Part shown: in pieces, positions 11,846 through 22,800 of the stretch
How positions within the stretch are numbered: the first letter of the stretch is position 1
How the letters are laid out: each line of letters starts with the position of its first letter
Assembly: GCA_916700875.1 (NCBI GenBank)
Contig: CAKAKS010000031.1
Location: forward strand, 9,387,977 to 9,451,976
Origin: Sebastes aleutianus
Taxonomy: Eukaryota > Chordata > Actinopteri > Perciformes > Sebastidae
Reading direction: 5' to 3'
DNA: 64,000 nucleotides
Translations under genes and position numbers: made by a program
The notes under the pieces: generated by a model
Seen by the model: only the letters and a program-made list of their open reading frames with translations
Databases searched by the model: none
Told to the model about the DNA's origin: nothing

Positions 11846-13374
11846 TTAGGGCTGCACGATTATGGCCAAAATGATAATCGCGATTATTTTGATAAAAATT
11901 GAGATCATGATTATTTATCACAATTATTCCTTGATTTTTAGGGGACGAAAATAGTTCTCATATAAATAAACAGAGCATTGCTTTCCCCTCCATGTTGTGC
12001 TACATTCACTACACATTTTTGCATCAAAATAAGACTAGTCATTATTAGGGCTGGGACGATACACCCATCTCACGATTCGATACTATCACGATACTTGGGT
12101 GCCGATTCGATATGTATTCGGATTCGATATTACGATTTATTGTGATTTTTGTTACCTTTTTTTAACACTACACCATAGGGAAAAGTTGAATCATACACTT
12201 CTAGAGAATTTTAGTTAGGAAAATATCTAAATTGATACAGTAAACATGTTTGAGTTTTGGCATGTATGTAGTCAGAGATGTCCTGAAATCAAATATATCA
12301 GTCAATATCAAGCATTATTATTAAAACATTTTCCAGCAACTCAAAAATCATAGATTAAAGCCGTTTCAATGCATTTCACATAAATGTCAGTATATGGGTG
12401 CGCTACTGTTGTAGCGTCGGCCGATTTGACCCCGGAGATGATAGTGATGGCTTGCTTGACCGCACGTTACCGCAATACCAGAACGTTAGCTATCCATGAC
12501 AGAGTGAGCATGCAGCTTTAGCCATGATGTCTAGCTCTGCTTGGCAATGTGTGAACCCAAAATTGTTTCCATCTTTTACTGTATGGGTAGTGTTTACCAC
12601 TTTGGATATAAAATGTGAGGGTGCAGGTCGTATCCATACAGACCCTCTGCCATTTTGTACTTTATCGTTTCGGCTCACTGCGGCCGGCTGTGGTTTGGTT
12701 TTGTTGACGGATATGGAATTGATATGACATCACGTTACTCAGACTACAACAATAAAAGAGGTAACTTCCTTCTTCCGTCTACCTAGACTCAAATTAAGCA
12801 AATATATAAATTCTGGTATTAAAAAATCAATTTCAAAATCGTAAAAAATAAATGACAACACATAAGTGAATCGATTTTCTTTTCCCCCACCCCTAGTCCT
12901 TATTCACAGTGCATCGCCTAAAATTGTACCAAAACTTTTTACGCAAAATTAAATCAACAGAGCACTGCTGTCACTTTCACTTTGTGCTACATTTCTGCTA
13001 ATAAACAAATCGTTGCATCAAAATGAGACTTAAAATAAGGTTCTTCTTCACCTAAATTCAGTGCATTTTCATTTTGCCCGTCTGCTCTACAGTATATTAC
13101 TTTTTTACTCTGGACTACAGCCGCAACATTCAGGAAAGTTTTTCACAGGCTGCTGCTGCAGGATGCGAGCCCAGCGACATGACAACTCCCCAAAAATGAA
13201 GCCAAATCATCTCGGTCGCCCCTGGTGGCTGGCTGTTCGTTTAGGAAGCGCTCTATTTCATATGCAGCAGATTATTCTATGAGCAGAGCATGCTTTTTAG
13301 AACAAGCATGTTCATTTAATTGTGGGAAGTTAAAATTGTGATCGCGATCAATATCCGATTAATTGTGCAGCCCT
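11846..13374. mobile_element. hAT-like element carrying a nested hAT-like element
   Basis: Ends read TTAGGGCTGCACGATTA and TTAATTGTGCAGCCCT. The 8-bp ACTTGAAC flanks both sides (11838-11845, 13375-13382). A second element occupies 12046-12895, so the original copy was about 670 bp. Confidence 0.8.
12046..12895. mobile_element. nested hAT-like element
   Basis: Starts TAGGGCTGGGACGATAC and ends CCCCCACCCCTA. Near-identical 8-bp flanks GTCATTAT and GTCCTTAT (7 of 8). A shortened relative is at 51596-51819. Confidence 0.78.
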
Positions 13375-13653
13375 ACTTGAACCAAGCTTTTTTGCTTACT
13401 TTTCTTATGCAGCCTCTAATTCCTCTTAACACTCCCTCTCTCTGGGTTTTCTAAAGCTTCCTCAAAGTTTCCTAAAGGTGTTTTAAAGACCTGTGAAAAT
13501 GAATTAAAAATGATTTCACCATTTTATGAGAGGGTTAGTTTCTAAGTAGCCAAGTTTCCAGTTACCGTAAAAGATGCCTTTCATGGATTTCATCACATCA
13601 TGACTGTTTTCTGCTTCTTTTCTTTATATATATTTTTTTCTTTTTTTTCCTAG

Positions 13654-13889
13654 GTGATTTTGCTCATCATCTCCCACCACTTTCTCCTCCCGTCTTCCAT
13701 TCATGAGCAGCGTGGCTGAGTTAAACAGCGGCAGCCATGGATGACAAGGGCTCGGTGGGGAAGATTAGCGTGTCTTCGGACTCAGTGTCCACTCTCAACA
13801 GTGAGGACTTTGTCCTCGTGTCCCGGCTGGGGGACGAGACACCCTCCTCCACTAATAATGGTAGTGATGACGAAAAGACAGGACTGAAG
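13654..13889 (+). CDS. rabgap1: rabgap1 coding exon 1 with 5'-UTR (residues 1-51)
   Basis: A strong polypyrimidine tract ends in TAG at 13651-13653, so the exon starts at 13654 and carries 83 nt of 5' UTR. An upstream non-coding exon must therefore exist. The start ATG at 13737 has a G at -3 and G at +4. Coding runs to 13889 and the donor is gtaagg. The peptide begins MDDKGSVGKISVSSDSVSTL and ends in SDDEKTGLK, which fits the family N-terminus. Phase is 0 at the end. A short upstream ORF overlaps the start codon out of frame and is listed separately. Confidence 0.95.
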
Positions 13890-16800
13890 GTAAGGATGGT
13901 TGGGTGTAGGTATGGACCGAAGTACAAAGGAGAGAAGGGAGAGTTGATATAAAAGTCTGTTGACATTTACTGTGATAACAACCTCAAGGGCATAAATATT
14001 TTCCTAAGCTGTTTCTTACTGTGAATATCACGAGTATGCTCAATACTGAGTCACAATCTGGTCCTGATTACATAAGAAAAATGACAGCTAGTGTAAAGCA
14101 ATAGTTATTTTCAAAGTACTAGGAGGATAACAGGCCAGAGAGTGCTGCGGGCGAAATGGTGTCATATCAACACTCTTTTTTTGTAACAGTCTTTTCACTG
14201 AAAAGAGAAAATACTTCACACTTTGTGCTGTAAAAGCATGGAAGGAGCTTTGATAGGATGTAGTGCAGGCTCCTTCAGGTAACCTAAAAAAAAAAATAGA
14301 TTGGATCAATTCCGGTCAACAAAGGAGATTTTTATTACAGTATAACGCTAACTTGTGATTTTTTTTGTGAAATTATTGTTATTTTAAACAAGTATATTGT
14401 AGTATTATTTTGTTGTATTGTTTGTTGTATTTGGAAAGTCTGGTGTGGAGGATTAATATCCTGTACCAGAACATTTTCAATAAATTTAAAACTGATTTAG
14501 GAGTGTATCTCAGGACCCACAGCATGATCGTTCCAAAACTTCATTTAATTTTTTACCTATTTGTCATCAACTTGTTAGAATTGCAGGTTGGGGGTGTCAG
14601 TCCATACATATTCCATTGTTAACAGGTTGTGTTCATCACAACTCTCGTCCATCTTTTTTAAACATGCGGTCTCACACTCTAACCATAAGGCTAACCATTT
14701 CTTGATTTTGCTTTTTCCACATTCTCACTCTACCTTCTTCTCATAGTTGGTCTTAGATTTGTGTGTTTTATATGTGGTTGTCCGTTTTCATTTGCTTCTT
14801 ATAGTAAGGAAGCCCTTAAGTCCTTGCACATCACCAGAAATTGAGAACATCTCCCACCCGCAGTCAATGAGCTGCTTCTGTTAGTATACAGCATGAGCTG
14901 TCGTACCACAGTATGTCTGACATACAGTATGCCCTCTGCGGTTCAGTTCAGTGCTTCAGTTAGTGCTCACTCAGCAGATATTGGTTTACAAACCGTGTGG
15001 TGATGCAGCTGCGAGTGCTTTGAAGTCATTGTCAGGGAAAGTAATGGTGTTTTGTGACCAGGGTGTGTCTCCACAAAGAGAATGAAGACTTTCTGACGAA
15101 AGAAATGTAGCTGCCAGCCACCATCCTGTGTGTATCCCTAATGGGTTCAGGTTACTCCTCTCCTCTCCTCTCCTCTCCTCTCCTCTCCTCTCCTCTCCTC
15201 TCCTCTCCTCTCCTCTCCTCTCCTCTCCTCTCCTCTCCTCACATCTGCTCACATCTGCTCTCCTCTCCTCTCCTCTCCTCTCCTCTCCTCTCCTCTCCTC
15301 TCCTCTCCTCATGTACAGTATTTCAGTTTACTAGTTATCACACTTCCTTTTATTGAATTTACTTAAGTAGCTGGCTCGTATGTTCATACAGCGTCCATTT
15401 CTTCATATCATTACTGTACTGTACCTGTATTTCCTGTGAAAGGAATTGTCGACTTGATGTTGTAAAAATACCAGAAGGTGGCGCCAGCAGAGCGTGGATG
15501 TTGCATAAGCTGATAGGCATTTGCTGTGCCTGGAGATGAGAGAATAGGATTGTGCATATTACACAAGTCTGTTAAAGGATCAGAATTATTTTAATGGAAA
15601 CCGGGTTGAGGTATCAGTTTTGTGCAGCCTAGCGGTGGCTGAAAGGCAGCTCCCTACACACATCCACTGTTCTCAATATGTAGTGGTGAAATCACTCCAT
15701 TCATTGACACTTGGTCATCCAGATTATCATGTATCGGTTCCCGCCAACACACTCTTGTGCACATTTCCCTCCCAGTCAGCCCATCCGGTCAGAGAGGAGT
15801 CAGTGTGTCTAAACTTGTTGTTTGTTATGCAGGTGATTTCTGAGGAAGGGGTCAGCTTTAAGGTCAGTCTCTTCTCTCGCTAGCTTTCTCCTCTCTCTGT
15901 ATCTCTTTCTTGCTTGTATCTATCTATTATCCTCTTCTTTCTGTGATGTGATTCCGTGGTGATTCTTTCTGTGATTTATTTGTGCTCTCTGTTGAGTGAT
16001 GGCCCTAGCCAGCCTATTTAACACTTGGATGATGGTAGTGAACATATAGGACTATAATTGCTCAGGCTTTTACCACTGCCTGTAAATCAGAAGGCCCACC
16101 ACAGTTGCATAGTGACGCAGTTATGTCAGATGTGTGGACTTACATTTGATGCTGCTTTTATCAGTCTTCAAATGATAATCTTTTTTTTCCACTATATGGC
16201 ATTAGGACTATTAACATAGACACTGTAGCTGTAGTATCCATCCTGATCTAGATAGATAATTGCATGAGTCCAACAGAATCTTCAACCATGCAATAATCAT
16301 ATATATAACGAAGGCTGAAAAATAAGATTCTCCATTCTAAATTGTCTGTTCCTATCCTGTATTGCTCAGCACAGCAGTGCCCTCTGCAGCTTAAGTCTTA
16401 AACCATAGCAGGCAGGGAAAATGGGGCCTTGCCTCCTTTTGTGGCGCCTCATGGTTTGTCCAGCCTTAAACTTGATCTTTGATTTCTATTTGTTAGCTGT
16501 AGAATAAGCATGACTCCTCTAATGTCTTGATACAGGTATTTCACAACTCAAACTCACATGCCTACTAATCACTAATATTGGATGAAATGTAATGAAGATA
16601 TATCTCTGACCGCCAACATGAAACAAGGCATCTTTCCCCCTTGAACACTGCAACCACTTGAAATGAATTACAAAATCACTATAAGGCACACCCACTGCAA
16701 CCACACAGATTATCCTAAATTATGTGCTATGGTGATTTCTACAATGATTTTGATTTGTGTTTTTTAAACTAAATGTGGTGCTTTTTATGCTTCCTTTTGT

Positions 16801-19800
16801 CACTTCTCCTTGGTGTGGTTGGGTTCATGTCTGTTTCTGTGTGTGTGTGTGTTTCTCTACTCCTCTCTGTGTGTGTCTGTGTGTCAGATTGTGGGGAATG
16901 GAAGTGAGCAGCAACTCCAGAGGGAGTTAGAGGATGTCCTCATGGACCCATCGGTAGCCGACACTGGGCTCAGATCAGAAGCTGGAATGGAAAGCCTCGG
17001 CGGGGGCGACCATGGCCCACTTCCCACCACAGCGTCACCCGTGCCGCCAGGCTCTGACCCTCTGAGCGCTGCGCCACCCAAGCTGGAGATGGTGCTTCCC
17101 GTTCAGACGGCTCAGGAGAGTGAGCTGAATGAGAGGTCGTATCGAGGTGAGCCACGATGGGACTTTTCTTATCCTCTTTTCTTGTGACTGTCAAAGCTCA
17201 CACAATGGCTCTTATCTTCAGCGCTATAGATATAGTGTTTCTAAGCCATTCAGAGTCATATCACAGAAACACCCAGCTTTCAAAACCATACAGTATACTC
17301 AAGGTCTTTCCACTTCCCTCATTGCTTCTTTTTTATATCTGTATCAGAGGACTCCTTTGCCATTTTCCTCTCCTCTACGCATTTGTTGCATGAATTTCAC
17401 TGAATGATACGACTGTTGATCTTTTCACATATCTCCCTTCTTACTATCACATGGCTACTTCACCTTATTTCTACTTTGCAGAAGGCAAGTCAGCTTATCT
17501 CAGATGAGGACAATAATGTTGATGTACAACCATAAAATCATGATAGGTGTTTTAGAATAATCAAATCTTTTGCCTTTCCTTTCTTCTACTCTTATTTCCA
17601 CCTCTCTCCCAATCCGTTGCCCCATTGCAGCAGACGAGTCATCATCAGAGGGCAGTCCCTGCAGTCCCATCCCAGACGAGGACAGCGTTGTGTTCAGCCA
17701 GCTGACATATCTGGGGTGTGCCTCGGTCAACGCCCCCCGCAGTGAGGTGGAGGCCCTCCGTATGATGAGTATCCTCAGAGGGCAATGCCAACTCCCCCTG
17801 GATGTCACACTGTCTGTGCCAGGTGTGTCCGAAGGCACTGTCAGGTAGGAGAAACATATGGATTATTGGTTCCAGTTCTAGAGTGTACTGTATCATACAT
17901 ATATTTACATACAGTTAGGAAAGTCACAAAACCAGAAATGTAGTAGTCAATACCAATACCAGGGAAATTCCACGATTCTCGATACCAATTTGATACCTTA
18001 AAAAAATAAAAGTAAAAACAATAAATCCCATGTACTTCAACACAAACTCCTTTATTACCGTTTGCATACTGTTTTTTTTGTTATGAAGTTAAACGGTTCA
18101 TAATTCTCTCTCTATTATCTATTTTATATTGCTGTGAAAAAATCTACTTCAAACAACTGTATTTATTCAAGTTTCTCACCAAAAACTACATTTTACAAGA
18201 TTGCATTTGAACACATTATGATAACGTTATAATTTACCGCATCATAATGTAAATCAACGGCTCCTCCATGTTGAAATCGGCAGGAGGAGAGATAGTTAAC
18301 GTTAGCTGTTAGCAGCCAGTAAGCACCACAGTCCTGCACGGAGCTAACAGCTAACGTTAACTAGCCCTTGTCCTGCTGACTTCAACATGGATTTGATGTT
18401 CACAGTTTAGCATTATCAGGGAGAAAGGGGTGCGGTCCCTGGACGCATCGATAGTGAGTTTACTGCACCCAAAAGACATTCGCTATCGTCCCCAGGACTA
18501 CAGGACACCATTAGTCTTGAGTCTGATGGTACCTGCGGTACTGTAGAAAAACAATTACGTCACTTTTTCAGCGACGATACCAAACGGCACCATTTTTTAT
18601 TGATATTTAACAGGTTGCTGGACCCCAACGCCAGCACAGAGATCGCCAACTACCCAATCTACAAGATTCTGTTCTGTGTGCGAGGCCATGATGGCACACC
18701 AGAGAGCGACTGCTTTGCCTTCACTGAGAGCCACTACAACGCCGAGATCTTCAGGATCCATGTGTTCCGCTGCCAAATCCAAGAAGCGGTGAGGAATCGA
18801 TTGATTGTTGTTTAATTTATGTGTAACTTTGACCCCCTTTACATCTGACGTTAAAATGCGTTTGGGTGATCGAATTGCAATTGGATAGTGCTTGACCACA
18901 TGAAAGTACAGGTGTAAATGCACCCAAAACGCAATGAGGACGGATTGTGATCCGATCGACAAAACCACCTCCATAGGTGGTCAGGGACGCATTGTGACAA
19001 CATTAAACACAAGTGTGAATGCAATTGCGTTTTCAGACCACAACAACTACGCAGGCGAAAATAAGTAATGCTCCATGCAGAAAGATCACCGCGGCCACCA
19101 CCGCTCTGTCTGCACTCTGTCTCTCCTCATCCCTCTGTGTGTGCCAGTGCAGACGTATCTCAAAGTCAGGTTTGCGGACCCTCTCCCCTGAACAGCGATG
19201 TTTTGAGGCAGATGTGTCTATTCATTACCCACCGCCTCTCCGACAGTGCTGCGCTGCAAGCCCATGCAGCCTTCCTCCCTTTCAGAAGGAGCGATCAGAT
19301 CTCAATGTGGACACTGGAGATACATATTAATACCAGGTGTAAATGTAATCAGGTTAAAAATCATATCCTATCTGGATACGAGACACATTTTAATGGCAGA
19401 TGTGAAAGGGGTCTATGTTTGCTGAAGACACATTTAATGGATAGGTTCAAAATTTTGAAGTCTTAAAACAATAGTCATTGAGAGACCTCACTGTGTTTTC
19501 AATGGAAACTTCAGCTTCAGATAAACTTTGAAATGCATTTTAATGCACAAAACGAGGACTATGGATTTTGTCTATCATTGGAGGCACATTAGTAGTAGCC
19601 AGTGTGAACAGGAGGGATGATTACAGCAAGCGAAAACCTCTATCAATGTTCATATGGGCACCTGGCTATTGTTTTAAGTCAGACTTGAATAATTGTGAAG
19701 CTATCCTTTAACACAAACTCACGCATGCCAAAAGAAAAAAACAGTAACAAGCAATGTTACTGCTATTCAGATAGCGAACCAAAGGGGGAGCAAAAGCTCT

Positions 19801-22800
19801 GCTTATAAATGCTCTACCCTGCGTTTCACATGACACTCTGTTCTCCCTTTTTTTTCTCCACACTTTTTCTGTCTCTTCCACTCACGTACATATACATGTG
19901 TACATAGGCACTCATATTGTCAGCAGTATTCTGGTTGACCTTGTCTTAAAGTCTTGATCTCCCTGTGGCCGGTTCCCCAGGGTTCAGAAACAGTGTGGGA
20001 GCTTCGTCAGTGGTCCACAAGGGATTATGTCATGCACTGCAGGCTGCGCTGCAATGCACATGTAAACCATACACAAAGTACACACAATCCCCCAAGCTAA
20101 CTTATATGGGAGAGGAAGTGTCATTGCTTATATACGGGAGGTTCAGCAGAAATATAAAGGAAGAGAATAGGGAGTCGACTCATGAAACTGGGTTAAAGTG
20201 CCGCTGCAGTGTTCAGTGACCTGATTTCTCCCTCATGGAAGCACTCTCCTTCAATGTCACTTAGAGCCCCCAGACAGATGCTACTTTATCAGTCCCACAT
20301 CACTATCAGACACCCATCCGTAACACACATGCTCACGCTACAACACTAATGCTTATACACACTCACACAAACCCACACACAGATAATCCCCAGTAGTAAT
20401 TCACTTCTTTACTTAGCAACCGGACATCTCTGTCTTCGGCTCTGTCTTCTTCCCCACAGTCTTCCTCTTGCACCCGCCCTTCGCTTCCTTCCAAACCCCC
20501 AGCAACAAACCAATCTACAAGGCCTCCAGCTTTTTTTTTTTTAATTTGGGCCTCTCATTTGCACTATTAGACTGGAGTGAGTCAGCCCATTCGTTGCCTA
20601 CTTCTTCGGAAAAAAGCTGCCCTAGTCATACGCCTCACATCAGCCTCAAGTCCCCTGTAAAAAACTCCTAAGACCTCTTAAACCACTGTATTTCTTGATT
20701 GATTTCATCACCGATCTCTACTGAGGTAACCTTGTGGCAGGCCATCACAGCTGGACTAAAACTGCCCAATTTGCCTCAGCTTTCTCATTTGCTTTTAGCC
20801 GGGCTGTAACAGAAGTGACCGAATTATTTAATCAAATTGTAAAGAGCATCTGAAGCCTTCTTTACCCAGAATTTCAAACTTCTGAATATTTGGAAAGAGA
20901 AATAAGAAACTTGAGGCAAAGTCTTAGGACTTTTGGGTTTTGTAATCATGTGTTTTTTTTTTGGATAATCTGTATAATTTCATTTTCTAAACAGATTTGT
21001 TGATTTTGGAGCTGAACTATTCACCTCCCCAGCCCTTCTCCGCCTCCTTTGTGCCATACCTCCTAGTCAGGCCCCAAGGCCAGTTTCTAACAATTCAAAC
21101 TTTTATGATGTTGATGGTGACGTAGAGCCCTGGTGACTCTCATACCCAACGCTTTCCTTTTGTGCCCATAAACTTGCCGTTCCCATCCAGAGACGTATAT
21201 GTTGTTCAAAATCAGTTCGGCTTCAGTAGATTTGTTTCACTGAAATGATTTGGGTTCCTTACATAAATAAATCACATGTTCATACTCAGGGAGACAAGCA
21301 CAACTTTGGCAGTGATAAATGGATACAGATTGTTGCCGTGACATCAGATAAAAATGTCTCAAAGCTTCATGTCAGTACGTACATAAAGATCATGCTGCCA
21401 AGTAGGAAAAAATAAGACTTTCCTGTACGGGAAGTAAAAACAATGTACCTGTAACACAATACTTAACAAGTTCCAGATCTTTAAAGGCTACAGTGTTGTC
21501 AGATAAAGGCTGATTCCAAAATGCCGTATTGAATTACATTTCATAAGAAATTTGAGGGTAAAAACAGTTTCCCATACCGTTTTGATTTTAAAAATGTTTT
21601 CTTGGTTTTCCATAAAAGTACAAAAATGAGCAGGGAACAGACCCTTGAATGAAACTCCAGCAGCACTTGAAAAGTGAGTGTGATAAAACAACTCTCCTTG
21701 TTTCCAATTGAAATAGATTAGTTTGACAACTTTTGTGAAAAAGTGTCATTTTCTTGTCACATTACAAAGACAGGATGGGAAGCACCCAATATCAGCCTAA
21801 ATTACTTGTCAGATTGATATTTTTGCAGTACAACTGTCCAAATCCTAATAGAACTCCTTCAAACTGCACACAAAGAATAAAAAGGCCATTTGTAGGAAGT
21901 CGAAACTGGTCAGTTCTGACTCTAGCGTTGATTGGAACAGTACAAAACAACAATTCTCTTGTGTTATTTGTCATAATTTCATCCATACAGGGGGTGACCC
22001 CCATCTAACTCCACTTATTCCCCATCTCTTGCATCCAGCCCCCCGTTGTTTCTCAATAAACAAACCCCCTGCGAGGCCCTAACATCCTTCTACTGTACCG
22101 AGAACATAACAAAGGCTTTTTGTAGGAGAGGTTAGGAGCTGCTTTATACTCTGGACTTGAAAAAAGCAAAAGAGCCTTGTTATTTATTCATAACAGCAGT
22201 TTCCCCACAACCACCTCTCAGTCACTAACCCCCAAGCTGTGCTGTTTACCAGAATAAGAGATGATCCAAAACCACTGTGCTGTGGGCCCCTAGTTGGGGG
22301 AGCACTCTGTCATCACACACACACATGTCTGTGTAGTAACGATCAAAAATTAAATAAAAAAACGTAAAAGCAAAGCTCACAAATCTAAAGACTTGTGAGT
22401 GGAAAAGTACATTTAGTGAATGTAAATAAATGATTACCACCCAGTTTTCCACACACCAACTCTGCTCCTCTTTGGGGTTGGAGGTTTAGCAGAACCCTGG
22501 AGTCTCTGGGAGGACTGAGTTGTCTCTGCTTAATGTTAATAGGAACAAAACCTCCACACTCCACACAGGCAAATGTGAATCAGTATGTTGATTACAACTC
22601 AAAATGGTTAATAGGTTGGAGGATCTGCTGGCCGTAGAGTAGTGGGTCATTAGGTAAGCTTTTTAGTGTCCCATATTGCAAAATGGCATAACAGATCTGC
22701 AGAGGTTTTAATCAATACTAATGACTCTGTGATTATTTTGCCTGGTGCTGATAGTTTTGGCTTTGAAAACTCCATTTTATGATCTGCAAGACATGTCAGA

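Larger units (their letters stand above)
13890..16887 (+). other. rabgap1 intron after coding exon 1
   Basis: Holds the pentanucleotide microsatellite and the candidate microexon at 15833-15862. Nothing else recognisable. Confidence 0.7.

Noticed and set aside
14986..15356. Several overlapping open frames on both strands, up to 108 codons
   Set aside because: They only read through the CTCCT microsatellite and give repeated Leu-Ser-Pro or Arg-Gly-Glu.
19019..19466. Overlapping frames of 103 and 132 codons
   Set aside because: They lie mostly within the inverted-repeat element at 18831-19413 and show no transposase motif.
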